64,000 bases of DNA, from the NCBI GenBank assembly GCA_020632695.1, contig JACKFB010000001.1, positions 1 to 64,000 on the forward strand, in the 5' to 3' direction. This document shows, one piece after another, positions 44,242-53,484 of the stretch (position 1 is the stretch's first letter; each line of letters starts with the position of its first letter). The notes below the pieces were generated by a model that worked only from the letters and a program-made list of their open reading frames with translations, searched no databases and was not told the origin of the DNA. Both the position numbers and the translations under genes were made by a program. The stretch comes from Deltaproteobacteria bacterium (GTDB lineage: Bacteria; Myxococcota_A; UBA9042; PHBI01; JACKFB01).

Positions 44242-47200
44242 CAGAGCACCTCGCGGTCCACGAGCCAGCGCACGACGTGGGGGCGGACGTAGCGCGACAG
44301 CTCCAGGCTGCCGCGGCGCGTGCGCGAGACCAGGCCGCTGCGCAGGAGCGCGGAGATGGACGCCGAGAGCGGCGCCGGCGTGAGCCCGGTGACGCGGGCG
44401 AGGCGGGCGTCGTCCAGGCGCCGGTGCAGCACCAGCTCGACCAGGATGGCGGCCAGGTCCGGGTCCAGGAGGTCGAGGGCCTCGAGCCGCGGTGTGGTCG
44501 GCGGGCGCAGGGTGACGCTGCGGTCGTCGACGGCGGTGAGGTGGGCGACCCAGGCGTCGAGCGCGGCGCCGATGGCCCCGTCGGTGACGTCGAAGAGGCT
44601 CGAGAAGACGCGGGCCAGGCGCCACTCGCCCGGGCGGTGGTCGCCGGTGGAGAGGTGCAGGTCCAGGCCCGAGGCCTCGTGGCGGCTCATGATCGCCCGC
44701 CGGAGCGCCAGGGCGTCGAAGGGGCTGGCGACGACGGTGGTGAGGGCCTCGCGCTCGAAGCGGCCGAGCCTGCGCAGCAGGCGCAGCGCGTGGCCGTTGA
44801 TGACGATGACGAAGAGCAGGCGTTCGCCGTGGCGGTCGATGAGGCGGCAGAGCGCGTCGATGGCGGCGAGGCCGCCCGGCGAGCGCTCCCACCAGAGCTC
44901 GGCGTCGTGGAAGAAGAGGGCGGTGTCGGGGACCAGCGCCGAGAGCATCTCGTCGGGGCTGCCGCGCTGGCCGGTCGCGCGGGCCAGCGCCGCGTGCAGC
45001 TCGTCGGGCGAGGGCGAGCCGCCTTCGGGCGCGCTCACCCGGAGGACCCGGTCCCGGTCGGCGTGGCGCTCGAGGATGGCCTGGGCCAGGCTGGTCGTGC
45101 CCGAGCGCAGCTCGCCGGTCACGATGATGGCGCCGCCGCGCCCGCCCTCGCGCTGCGCCACGGCGCGGTCGGCGGCGCCCATCTCCAGGTCGCGGTCCAC
45201 CCGGTAGGCCCGGTAGGCGGCGTGGCCGCCCGAGAAGAGCTGGGCGTAGTGCACCGACAGGCGATGCTCCACGTTGGGGTCGGGCTCCGACGCGCTCACC
45301 ATGGCCAGCACCCGCTCCACCGCGCCGGCCTGGCCCTCGGGCTGCGCCAGCCGCCGCGCCAGCAGCACCCCGCGGCTGCGCTCATAGACCAGCCGCGCCA
45401 GCCCGTCGCGCAGGCCCCCCTGCAGGCGCTCGACCAGCCGCGCCGCGCGCGAGAGCGCCCGGCCGCCGCTGCTCCGCCGCACGAAGCGCTCGAGCTCCTG
45501 CACCGAGCCCGTCACCGACTCGACGCGCGTCCGCGCCACCACCGTCGCCTCGTGGCGCGCGAAGGCCTCCTCGGCCTCCTCGAGCGCGGCGCTCACGGCG
45601 ACCCGCTCGGCGTCGATGCGCTCGACCGCCTCCGCGTACAGCTCGCGCAGGTCCTCGTCGGGCTCCTCCTCGGGCCCAAGGTCGCTCTCGGCCGCCACGC
45701 TGCCCAACAGCCGCGCCACGTCGTGGGCCACCCGCGCCGCCCGCGCCACCGTCGCCTTGATGGACTGGAGCGCCTCCTCGAGCGGCGTCACCAGCTCCGT
45801 CTCGACCACCAGCTCGACCAGACGCCGCAGCTCCACCTCGGTCGCCTGGCCCTCGGCTGCGGCGTCCGCGCTGTCCCGGGGAAGGCCCTGCGCCAGCTCG
45901 GGCAGGTCGGCCAGCGCGCGGCTCGCCTCGTCGCGCAGGATCGCGATGATCCCCTCGTCGTCCAGCGCGGCGGCCAGCGAGGCCGGGGCACGCGGCCGCG
46001 CCTCGGCGGAGCCGTCCAGCCCGGCCCGGATCATCGCGCCAAGGCCCTCCAGCTCGCTGATGGCGCGGGCGCGGACGCCATGTCGGACGCTCTGGCGCGC
46101 CCGGAGCACCGCCGCCTGGAGCCGCTGGTGGAAGGCCCGCAGCACCTGATCGAGCCGGATGTGCTCCACCAGCCGGGTCTGCCGCTCGGCGTCTCGCGCC
46201 AGCGCCTCGCGCGCCCGCGCTGACTGCGCCGCGGCCTCTCGGGCGGCGCGGCGGCCGCCCCGGGGCGAGCGCACACCGGCCACCTGATCGGCGGCGGCGA
46301 CGATGCGCTGCATCGCCTCGGTCGCGCCCGCCACCAGCGCGTCCCGGCAGGCCAGCAGGCCCTCGTCCTCGTGGTGCCTGACGGCCGCCAGCTCGTCGTC
46401 GAAGCGGGCGCGGGTCTCGGCGAGGGCCGCGTCGTCGGCGCGCTCGTCGGGGTCGGTCGGCGCGGCGCCGTGCTCGATGGCCCACGCCGCGCGGGCCAGC
46501 AGCCGCTCGATGGCGCTCAGGGTGCCGGCCCGGCGCCCGCCCACCAGCTCGACCACCTCGGCGACGGCTGCGCGCAGGCCGGGCTCCACCAGCACGGGCA
46601 CCCGGGCGCCCAGCCGCACCGGCAGCATCGCCGGGCGGCCGGACAGGCGCGCCATCACGCGCCGGCGCAGCGCGGTCAGGCGCGCCCTGGTGGCGCCGCG
46701 GCCGGGTGCGATCCGGACGCCGTCCAGCAGCATCGACACCCGGGCGGGCGTCGCCTGGGCGAGGGCGGTGAGGTCCTCGTCCAGCCGCGCGAGCCCGGCC
46801 TCGAGTGCGGCGCGCTGGTCGGCGATGAGCTGGCTCTCGAGCCGGTCGAGCAGGCGCTCGGTGCGGTTGCGCACGTCGCTGCGGAGCCGGGCGACGGCCT
46901 TGCGCCGTCGGTCGGGGCGCTCGGTGGCCAGCGCCTGGTCGAGGCGGGTGAAGGTGCGCTCGCCCAGCGCCTCGAGCTCGGCCGTGGCGGGGCGCGCCAG
47001 GTCGCGGACGGCGGTGACGTGGTCGGCGTGGAAGCGGGCGAGCGCCGTGGTGATGCCGCGCTCCAGGTCGCGCAGGGCGGCGCGCAGCGAGACGTCCTCG
47101 GGCAAGGAGACCGGGACCGTGCGCGGGAAGGAGGGCAGCGGACCCTCGCTCGCCAGGTCCTGGGCCGAGCGGACGCGGGCGTGGCGCGGGACCGGCGAGG

Positions 47201-49307
47201 TGAAGTCGGAGGAGGCCTCGATGAAGAGCACGTTGTCGAGCTGGGCGGCGATGCCGGTGAGGCGGTCGGCGTCGAGGCGGGCGTCGTCGGGGTTGGCGTG
47301 GGCGATGCCGATGAGGTGGAGGTCGGCCGGGGCCGCGCCGGCGGCGACGAGGCGACCGAAGCCCTCGGCACGCGGGCTGTAGTGGACGGCGAGGTCGGCC
47401 TCGACGCGGACCTTGGTGAGCCAGCCGCGCAGGCGCTGCTCGAGGGCGCGGAGCTGGGCGCCGTCCTCGGTCAGGACCACGAGGTGGATCGCGGCGTGGC
47501 GCCAGGCGGCCATGGCGGTGAGCTCGCGCAGGAGCGCCAGCCCGAAGGCGAGGTCGGCCGTGGACTCGCGGGTCCAGAGCGCCAGGCTGCGCGGGCGCTC
47601 GAGGCGCGAGGAGGCGCGCACGGAGGCGACGCCGAGGTTGAGGCCGAGGCCCGCGATGGCCGTCAGCAGGCGCTCGCCGGCCGGGCCGTCCTCGCTGACC
47701 CAGCTCGCGTCGAGCAGCGCGGTGTTGGGCGCCAGGCCCTCGCTGCCGTGGAAGCGGGCGATGGCGCGCACCGTGTCGTAGGGGTCGCGGGTCTCGACGC
47801 GGCGGGGCGAGCGGTCGGCGCCGTGGGTGGGCGCGTCGTGGCGCACGACGTCGAAGTGGGCGCTGATGCCGCGGGCCTCGGCGATGAGGGTGCCGAGGAG
47901 GGAGGCGGGCGAGGGGGCGGCGGCGCCGGTGGCGAAGGTGACCAGCGAGGGGCGCCAGTTGCGGGCGTGGCGGGTGCGCTCGCGGAGCTTGCCGAGGCTG
48001 GCGCGGGCCACCGAGGCCCAGATGCCGTCCCAGGTGTCGCCCTCGTCGAGGGTGAGCTGGCGGCGCTTGAGCCAGATGAAGCCGACGGCCATGGCGACCG
48101 AGGCCGCGAGCATCGCGACCACGTCGAGCTGGATCATGGTGATGATGCAGGTGGCGGCGCCCAGCAGCGAGACCCAGCGGGGGATGCGGAAGTCGGGGCG
48201 GAAGTCGGGGCTGGCCCAGCTCTCCAGCGCGCAGCTCAGGTTGAGGAAGCCGTAGGTGGTGATGAAGAACATCGAGACCACGCGGGCGATGGCGTCGAGG
48301 TCTCCGAGGAGGATGCCGGACCAGGCGATGAAGAAGGTCACCAGGACGGCGCGGCGGGGCTCGTTGGCGGCGCCGTGGCCGCGGGCGAACACGCGCGGCG
48401 TGATGCCGTCGAGCGAGCAGGCCTGGAGGATGCGCGGGGCGCCCAGGATGCTGCCCAGGGCCGACGAGAGGGTGGCGCCGAAGACGCCAGCGGTGACCAG
48501 CGGCGGCCAGAGCGAGACCTGGAAGAGGACGCCGGGGTCGTCGGCGAGGTCGGCGGCGGGCACGCGCCAGGCCAGGAGGCAGGCGAGGGCGAGGTAGACC
48601 AGCAGCCCCACGCCGATGGCGGCGAGGGTGCCGCGGGGGATGGAGCGGCTGGGGTCGGCGAGGTCGCCGGACATGGAGACGCCGGCCTCGAAGCCGGTGA
48701 CGGCCGGGAAGAAGATGGCGAAGAGCGTGGCGATGGGGACCGCGGTCGTCAGCGCCTGGAGGTGGGGCCCCGCGGCGGGGGCGGGGCCGGTCAGCGCGCC
48801 GACCACGATGGAGGCCACCGACAGGAAGATGGCCGCCATGATGAAGTACTGGGTCTTGATGGCGAGGGCGGTGCTGATGAAGGTCACGACGGTGACCGCC
48901 AGCAGCGCGATGGAGCCGGTGAGGCGTACGGCGTCGGGGGTGATGAGGTAGCCGGTGGCGGTGAGCCAGCTCTCGGCGAAGCCGATGAGGTACAGGCTGA
49001 CGCTGAACGAGAGGCCCAGGAAGAGCGCCAGCCCCAGCGTGCCGCCCAGGGCGAGGCCCAGGCTGCGGGAGATGATGTAGTAGCTGCCGCCGGCGTCGAC
49101 GCGCTTGTCGGTGGCGATGGACGAGACGCTCAGCCCGGTGGTGACCGAGATGAGGTGCGCCACCACGATGATGCCCACGGTGACGAAGAGGCCGCCCTGC
49201 CCGACGATCCAGGGCAGGCGCATGTACATGATGACGCCGAGGATCGTGAGGATCGCCGGGGTGAAGACACCGCCGAAGGTCCCGAACTTCCGCGTCGTAG
49301 CTGGCAC
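44241..49307 (-). CDS. Giant fusion: APC/SLC12-like transporter, helical region, P-loop-like domain, winged helix
   Basis: A 1688-residue protein. Residues 1-about 415 form a complete APC-superfamily transporter with 11-12 helices (FGGVFTPAILTILGVIMYMRLPWIVGQGG, FFPAVTGFEAGVSMSGDL). Residues about 440-770 resemble the cytoplasmic domain of cation-chloride cotransporters (RPSLVTFATGAAAPSPASLLG...LLRELTAMAAWRHAAIHLVVLTEDG). A highly charged Arg/Ala/Glu helical region (about 770-1350) follows, then a P-loop-like domain near 1395 (TGELRSGTTS, where Lys of Walker A is Thr), FFHDAELWW as a possible Walker B, and a C-terminal winged helix (about 1615-1688). Ordinary family members end near residue 800. 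The overlap with the MscS gene points to ion homeostasis. Confidence 0.8.
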   Translation of the reverse strand: MPATTRKFGTFGGVFTPAILTILGVIMYMRLPWIVGQGGLFVTVGIIVVAHLISVTTGLSVSSIATDKRVDAGGSYYIISRSLGLALGGTLGLALFLGLSFSVSLYLIGFAESWLTATGYLITPDAVRLTGSIALLAVTVVTFISTALAIKTQYFIMAAIFLSVASIVVGALTGPAPAAGPHLQALTTAVPIATLFAIFFPAVTGFEAGVSMSGDLADPSRSIPRGTLAAIGVGLLVYLALACLLAWRVPAADLADDPGVLFQVSLWPPLVTAGVFGATLSSALGSILGAPRILQACSLDGITPRVFARGHGAANEPRRAVLVTFFIAWSGILLGDLDAIARVVSMFFITTYGFLNLSCALESWASPDFRPDFRIPRWVSLLGAATCIITMIQLDVVAMLAASVAMAVGFIWLKRRQLTLDEGDTWDGIWASVARASLGKLRERTRHARNWRPSLVTFATGAAAPSPASLLGTLIAEARGISAHFDVVRHDAPTHGADRSPRRVETRDPYDTVRAIARFHGSEGLAPNTALLDASWVSEDGPAGERLLTAIAGLGLNLGVASVRASSRLERPRSLALWTRESTADLAFGLALLRELTAMAAWRHAAIHLVVLTEDGAQLRALEQRLRGWLTKVRVEADLAVHYSPRAEGFGRLVAAGAAPADLHLIGIAHANPDDARLDADRLTGIAAQLDNVLFIEASSDFTSPVPRHARVRSAQDLASEGPLPSFPRTVPVSLPEDVSLRAALRDLERGITTALARFHADHVTAVRDLARPATAELEALGERTFTRLDQALATERPDRRRKAVARLRSDVRNRTERLLDRLESQLIADQRAALEAGLARLDEDLTALAQATPARVSMLLDGVRIAPGRGATRARLTALRRRVMARLSGRPAMLPVRLGARVPVLVEPGLRAAVAEVVELVGGRRAGTLSAIERLLARAAWAIEHGAAPTDPDERADDAALAETRARFDDELAAVRHHEDEGLLACRDALVAGATEAMQRIVAAADQVAGVRSPRGGRRAAREAAAQSARAREALARDAERQTRLVEHIRLDQVLRAFHQRLQAAVLRARQSVRHGVRARAISELEGLGAMIRAGLDGSAEARPRAPASLAAALDDEGIIAILRDEASRALADLPELAQGLPRDSADAAAEGQATEVELRRLVELVVETELVTPLEEALQSIKATVARAARVAHDVARLLGSVAAESDLGPEEEPDEDLRELYAEAVERIDAERVAVSAALEEAEEAFARHEATVVARTRVESVTGSVQELERFVRRSSGGRALSRAARLVERLQGGLRDGLARLVYERSRGVLLARRLAQPEGQAGAVERVLAMVSASEPDPNVEHRLSVHYAQLFSGGHAAYRAYRVDRDLEMGAADRAVAQREGGRGGAIIVTGELRSGTTSLAQAILERHADRDRVLRVSAPEGGSPSPDELHAALARATGQRGSPDEMLSALVPDTALFFHDAELWWERSPGGLAAIDALCRLIDRHGERLLFVIVINGHALRLLRRLGRFEREALTTVVASPFDALALRRAIMSRHEASGLDLHLSTGDHRPGEWRLARVFSSLFDVTDGAIGAALDAWVAHLTAVDDRSVTLRPPTTPRLEALDLLDPDLAAILVELVLHRRLDDARLARVTGLTPAPLSASISALLRSGLVSRTRRGSLELSRYVRPHVVRWLVDREVL

Positions 49308-49441
49308 TCGAGGCTCCCGGGTCGTCGAGGAGCGAGCCTAGCCCAGGGGCGCGCGGGTGGCCACCGGGGCCGCCGGCGCAGCGGCTGCGCGCGGTGTTGG
49401 CGTGCGGAGAGGGCTTGCGGAGAGGGGCGGTCACGAGATGC

Positions 49442-49480
49442 TTGACACATGAATATGAGGAGGCTAGATACATGCCTCCT
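49442..49480 (+). promoter_or_regulatory. Sigma-70 promoter with MarR-type operator
   Basis: TTGACA (49442-49447), a 17-base spacer, TAGATA (49465-49470). A perfect inverted repeat with 7-base arms, AGGAGGC (49458-49464) and GCCTCCT (49474-49480), flanks the -10 box with a 9-base centre. A MarR dimer bound here would block transcription, so the efflux operon is probably self-repressed until a ligand is bound. The 217-base gap between the divergent genes holds nothing else clear. Confidence 0.8.
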
Positions 49481-49524
49481 GATCGAGAACCGATGAACCC
49501 AGGGACCCGACCGGAGGTGCTCCG

Positions 49525-50082
49525 TTGAGCAGCCGGGACGACTTCATCGCGCGTGACCTGCCGCCCCCCGAGTTCATCGAGGGGCTGATGCGCGCGCAGG
49601 GCATCGAGGTCCAGGGCACGCGGGTGCTGGCCGGGATGCGCCTGCTGCTGGTCGCCAGCAACCTGCGCAGCGCCATGGAGGCGGAGTTCGCCAGCGAGGG
49701 CATCTCGATCGCGCGGATGCAGCTCCTGGTGCTGCTGCTGCGCAGCGAGGGGCACCGGGCGGCCCCCTCGCGGCTGGCCGAGCGCGCGGGCGTCTCGACG
49801 GCGACCATCACCGGCGTCGTGGACACGCTCGAGCGCCAGGGCTTCGTGCGCCGCGAGGCTCACGGGGCCGACCGGCGCCGCCGCGACGTGGTGCTCACCG
49901 ACGAGGGGCGCGGCTTCCTCGCCCGGCTCGCGCCGCGTCAGGCGAAGCGGCTGCGTCGGCTGCTGGGGCGGCTGGGCGACGCCGACATCCCGGTGCTGCA
50001 CGACCTGCTGGACCGCCTCGACGCCGGCATCGAGGACATGCGCGCCGCAGCGACCGTGCCCGAACCGGCGGAGGAGGGATGA
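49525..50082 (+). CDS. MarR-family transcriptional regulator
   Basis: A 185-residue regulator with the MarR winged helix (LAERAGVSTATITGVVDTLERQGFVRREAHGADRRRRDVVLTDEG) between dimerisation helices. The start is TTG 49525, set by GGAGGTG at about 49514. It heads the efflux operon and overlaps tolC by 4 bases; the operator in its own promoter suggests ligand-relieved repression of the whole operon. Confidence 0.9.
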   Translation: MSSRDDFIARDLPPPEFIEGLMRAQGIEVQGTRVLAGMRLLLVASNLRSAMEAEFASEGISIARMQLLVLLLRSEGHRAAPSRLAERAGVSTATITGVVDTLERQGFVRREAHGADRRRRDVVLTDEGRGFLARLAPRQAKRLRRLLGRLGDADIPVLHDLLDRLDAGIEDMRAAATVPEPAEEG

Positions 50083-51413
50083 CCATGCGTGCGGGTCGGA
50101 TCGCGCTCATCGGCGCGTTGCTGCTGGCGCCCGGCGCCGGCGCGGAGACGCTGTCCATCGACCAGGCGGTGGCCCGCGCCCTGGGCCGTCATCCGGCGCT
50201 GGCCGCGGCCGGTCACGCCGAGGACGCCGCCCGCGCCCGGACGCGGCAGGCCAGGACGGCGTGGCTGCCGCGGGTCTCGGTGGAGGGCGCGTACCGCTAC
50301 CAGGGGCCGGTGCCCGAGCTGTCCATCGACACGGGCATCACCCTGCCCGGGACCAGCGAGCCGGTGTCCATCACCCGCGAGATCGGCACCGCCCACGTGG
50401 CGTCGGCCAGCGTGACCGCCGGGTGGCGGGCGCTGGACTTCGGGGCGCGGGCGGCGCGCGTCGAGGCGGCGGCAGCGATGGAGCGCGCGGCGGCGGCCGA
50501 CGGGGCGGAGCGGCAGGCCGAGGTCGCGCAGGCGGTGCGGCTGGCGTACCTGGGGGTGGCGCTGCAAGACGAGGTGGCGCGCGTGACCGAGGGCGCGCTG
50601 GCGGTGGCGCGGGACGCGCGCGACCGGGCGCAGTCGGGGCTGGCGGCGGGGCTGGCGTCCAAGGTGGGCGTGGCCGCGGCGCGCAGCCGGGTCGCCGAGC
50701 TGGAGTCGCGGCTGGTGGCGGCGCGGCAGGGGCGCGAGCGAGGGGCCGAGACGCTGCGGCTGCTGTTGGGGCTGTCGCCCGGGGAGCCGGTGGTGCTCAG
50801 CGAGCGGTTGGGGGAGCTGGTCCCGGTCGAGGTCGCGGCGCCGGAGACCACGCCGGTCGAGGCGCGGCTGGACGCGTCGCAACAGGCGCTGGAGCGGCAG
50901 CAGCAGGCGGTGCGGCGCTCGGCGTTGCCGACGGTGGACCTCTACGCGACCGGCGGCTACCAGTACCCGCGCACCTTCGTCGAGACCGACCGCGCCGGCT
51001 TCGTCTGGGCGGCCGGCGTGAAGCTGAGCTGGGAGGCCTTCGACGGGGGCCTGCGCGCCCGGCAGCGCGACGAGCTGGACGCGCGCATCGCCGAGGTGGG
51101 GTCGCTGCGGGAGGCGGCCGGAGAGGACACGCGGCGGCGGTTGGCGGACGCGGAGGCGGCGCTGCGCACGGCGCGGGCGTCGGGCGAGGCGGCGACGGCG
51201 CAGGTCGAGGCGGCGCGGGTGTACCTGGACGCGGCGCGGGGCGGGCAGGAGGCGGGGACGGCCACGACGCTCGAGGTGCAGGCGGCCGAGGAGGCGCTGG
51301 AGCAGGCGCAGCTCGCCGAGATCAAGGCGAGCTTCGACGCCGCGGTGGCGCAGGCGGAGCGGTTGCGGGCGCTGGGTGTGGCGCGGGTGCGCGCGGAGGA
51401 GTCCGGACGATGA
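50079..51413 (+). CDS. TolC-family outer-membrane efflux protein
   Basis: A 444-residue protein with a signal peptide (LIGALLLAPGAGA) and two repeats of the TolC fold: LSIDQAVARALGRHPALAAAGH, coiled helices, and a second repeat ending in TTLEVQAAEEALEQAQLAEIKASFDAAVAQAERLRALG. It would provide the outer-membrane exit for the ABC/HlyD complex encoded downstream. It overlaps marR (ATGA) and the HlyD gene (ATGA). Confidence 0.9.
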   Translation: MTMRAGRIALIGALLLAPGAGAETLSIDQAVARALGRHPALAAAGHAEDAARARTRQARTAWLPRVSVEGAYRYQGPVPELSIDTGITLPGTSEPVSITREIGTAHVASASVTAGWRALDFGARAARVEAAAAMERAAAADGAERQAEVAQAVRLAYLGVALQDEVARVTEGALAVARDARDRAQSGLAAGLASKVGVAAARSRVAELESRLVAARQGRERGAETLRLLLGLSPGEPVVLSERLGELVPVEVAAPETTPVEARLDASQQALERQQQAVRRSALPTVDLYATGGYQYPRTFVETDRAGFVWAAGVKLSWEAFDGGLRARQRDELDARIAEVGSLREAAGEDTRRRLADAEAALRTARASGEAATAQVEAARVYLDAARGGQEAGTATTLEVQAAEEALEQAQLAEIKASFDAAVAQAERLRALGVARVRAEESGR

Positions 51414-52501
51414 AGCGATTCGCGGTGATCTTCGTGGTGCTGGTGGCGGCGGTGGCCGTGGGGCTCTACCTGCAGCTGCGTTCGCAGGCGCGGGAGGCGG
51501 GGCGCGCGACCGGCGGCAGCGCGATCGTCGAGGGCACCGAGGTGGACGTGGTGTCGCGGCTGCCGCTGCGGGTCAAGGAGGTGCTGGTCGACGAGGGCGA
51601 CGTGGTCGAGGCCGGGCAGCTCGTGGTGGCGCTGGACTGCGGCGAGCCGGAGGCGGCGCTGGCGCAGGCCGAGGCGGGGGTGGCGGCGGCGAAGGCGGCG
51701 GCCAGCGCGGCGGAGGTGGGCGTGCCGCTGGCCAGCACGGGCATCGACGCGGCCCAGCGGCAGGCGGAGGCGGCCACGGCGCAGGCGCGGGCGGCCAAGG
51801 CGCAGGCGGCGCCGCTGCGGGTGCAGGGCAGCGCGGCCGAGCGGGCGGCGAGGCGGGTCGAGACGCTGCACGCGACGGGCGGGGCGTCCGAGCAGGACGT
51901 GGACACGGCGAAGACCCAGGCGGCGGCGCTGGCGCGCCAGCTCGACGTGGCGGGGGCGGGGGCCACGGCGGCGGCCAAGCAGGCGGCGGTGGCCGAGGAG
52001 GGCGTCGGCGCGGCGCGGCTCAAGGAGACGCTGGCCGGCCGCCAGCTCGAGGCCGCGCAGAAGCAGGTCGAGGCGGCCGAGGCGGCGCGCGCCCGGGCAC
52101 AGGTGGCCGTCGACGAGTGCAAGCTGGTGGCGCCCCATCGAGGCGAGGTCAGCCGCCGGAACATCGAGCCGGGCGAGGTGGCGCAGCCCGGCGGGCCGCT
52201 GCTGACGCTGGTGGACATCCGCGAGGCCAAGGCGACCTTCTACGTGCCGAACGCCGAGCTCGAGGCCGCGAAGCCCGGCCGCAAGGTGCAGGTGGTGGCC
52301 GACGCCATGCCCGAGCGCAGCTTCGAGGGGGTCATCCACCGGGTCGCCACCGAGGCCGAGTTCACGCCGCGCAACGTGCAGACCCGCGAGGACCGCGACA
52401 GGCTGGTCTACGCGGTGGTGGTGCACATCCCGAACCCCGACGGCGCGCTGCGCCCGGGCATGCCGGTCGAGATCACCATCCCGGGCACCGAGCGTCAGTG
52501 A
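51410..52501 (+). CDS. HlyD/YbhG-family periplasmic adaptor
   Basis: A 363-residue membrane-fusion protein: N-terminal membrane anchor (FAVIFVVLVAAVAVGLYLQL), a biotinyl-lipoyl half (GTEVDVVSRLPLRVKEVLVDEGDVVEAGQLVVALD), an unusually Ala/Gln/Glu-rich coiled-coil hairpin, the second lipoyl half (CKLVAPHRGEVSRRNIEPGEVAQPGGPLLTLVD) and a beta-barrel end. It bridges the ABC transporter to TolC. Its stop overlaps the first ATPase start (TGATG). Confidence 0.92.
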   Translation: MKRFAVIFVVLVAAVAVGLYLQLRSQAREAGRATGGSAIVEGTEVDVVSRLPLRVKEVLVDEGDVVEAGQLVVALDCGEPEAALAQAEAGVAAAKAAASAAEVGVPLASTGIDAAQRQAEAATAQARAAKAQAAPLRVQGSAAERAARRVETLHATGGASEQDVDTAKTQAAALARQLDVAGAGATAAAKQAAVAEEGVGAARLKETLAGRQLEAAQKQVEAAEAARARAQVAVDECKLVAPHRGEVSRRNIEPGEVAQPGGPLLTLVDIREAKATFYVPNAELEAAKPGRKVQVVADAMPERSFEGVIHRVATEAEFTPRNVQTREDRDRLVYAVVVHIPNPDGALRPGMPVEITIPGTERQ

Positions 52502-53484
52502 TGCTCCGCCTGCGCCGCAGAGCGGCCGAGCCCGAGCCCGAGCCCACCGCCGACCTGGCGCTGGAGGCCCGCGACCTGGAGCGCGCCTTCGGCGACAACC
52601 GGGCGGTGGCCGGGCTCTCGCTGGCGCTGCGCCCGGGCGAGCTCTACGGCCTGGTGGGCCCCGATGGCGCCGGCAAGACGACGACCATCCGCCTGCTCAC
52701 CGGCCTCATCACCCCCGACGCGGGCGTCGCCTTCATCGCCGGGAGGCGCGTGGCGCCCGGCTCGTCAGAGACCCTCGAGGCGCTGGGCTACATGCCCCAG
52801 CAGTACAGCCTCTACGGCGACCTCAGCGTCCACGAGAACCTGTGGTTCTTCGGCAAGCTCTTCGGCCTCTCCGGTCACGCCATGCGCGAGCGCCGCGACC
52901 GCCTGCTCGAGGTCACGCGGCTGGCGCGCTTCGGCGACCGCAGGGCCAGCGCGCTCTCGGGCGGCATGTACAAGAAGCTGGCGCTGGCCTGCGCGCTGCT
53001 CCACCAGCCGCGCGTGCTGCTGCTGGACGAGCCGACCAACGGCGTCGACCCGGTCAGCCGCCGCGAGCTCTGGGACCTGCTGCACGAGTTCCTCCACGAG
53101 GGCATGGCCATCATCGTGGCGACCCCCTACATGGACGAGGCCTCGCGCTGTCAGCGGGTGGGCCTGATGCACCGCGGCCGCCTGCTGGCCGAGGGCCGCC
53201 CCGACGAGCTGGTGCGCGCCTTCGAGCACGAGACCCTGCTCCTCCACACCGACGACCGCGACGCCCTGGAGGAGGACCTCGCCAGCCACGACGAGGTGCT
53301 GGCCGTCAGCCCCCACGGCTCCGCGGTGCGCGTGGTCGTCCGCGCCGGCGCCGCCGAGGCCTTCCGCCGCACGCTGCCGGAGGCCATCCGCCTGGAGGCC
53401 GTCGCCCCAGACTTCGAGGACGTGTTCCTGGCCCGCGTCAGGGACGCCGAGACGGCCTCTGGCGTCGGCGGCCCCCGTGGCTGA
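52501..53484 (+). CDS. ABC transporter ATPase (first half of a YbhF-type pair)
   Basis: A 327-residue ATPase: Walker A GPDGAGKTT, Q-loop (MPQQYSLYGDL), signature LSGGMYKK, Walker B VLLLDEPTNGVD. It lacks the usual ABC switch His pair in canonical form (IIVATPYMDEA). A PEPEPEP stretch opens the protein. In E. coli YbhF the two ATPase domains are one chain; here they are separate but overlapping genes, this being the first. It works with the two ABC-2 permeases. Confidence 0.93.
   Translation: MLRLRRRAAEPEPEPTADLALEARDLERAFGDNRAVAGLSLALRPGELYGLVGPDGAGKTTTIRLLTGLITPDAGVAFIAGRRVAPGSSETLEALGYMPQQYSLYGDLSVHENLWFFGKLFGLSGHAMRERRDRLLEVTRLARFGDRRASALSGGMYKKLALACALLHQPRVLLLDEPTNGVDPVSRRELWDLLHEFLHEGMAIIVATPYMDEASRCQRVGLMHRGRLLAEGRPDELVRAFEHETLLLHTDDRDALEEDLASHDEVLAVSPHGSAVRVVVRAGAAEAFRRTLPEAIRLEAVAPDFEDVFLARVRDAETASGVGGPRG

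Noticed and set aside
45382..50001. Very long open frame on the minus strand overlapping the transporter gene
   Set aside because: Its translation is Arg/Pro/His-rich low-complexity sequence with no family signature; it is the GC-driven shadow of the gene at 44241-49307.
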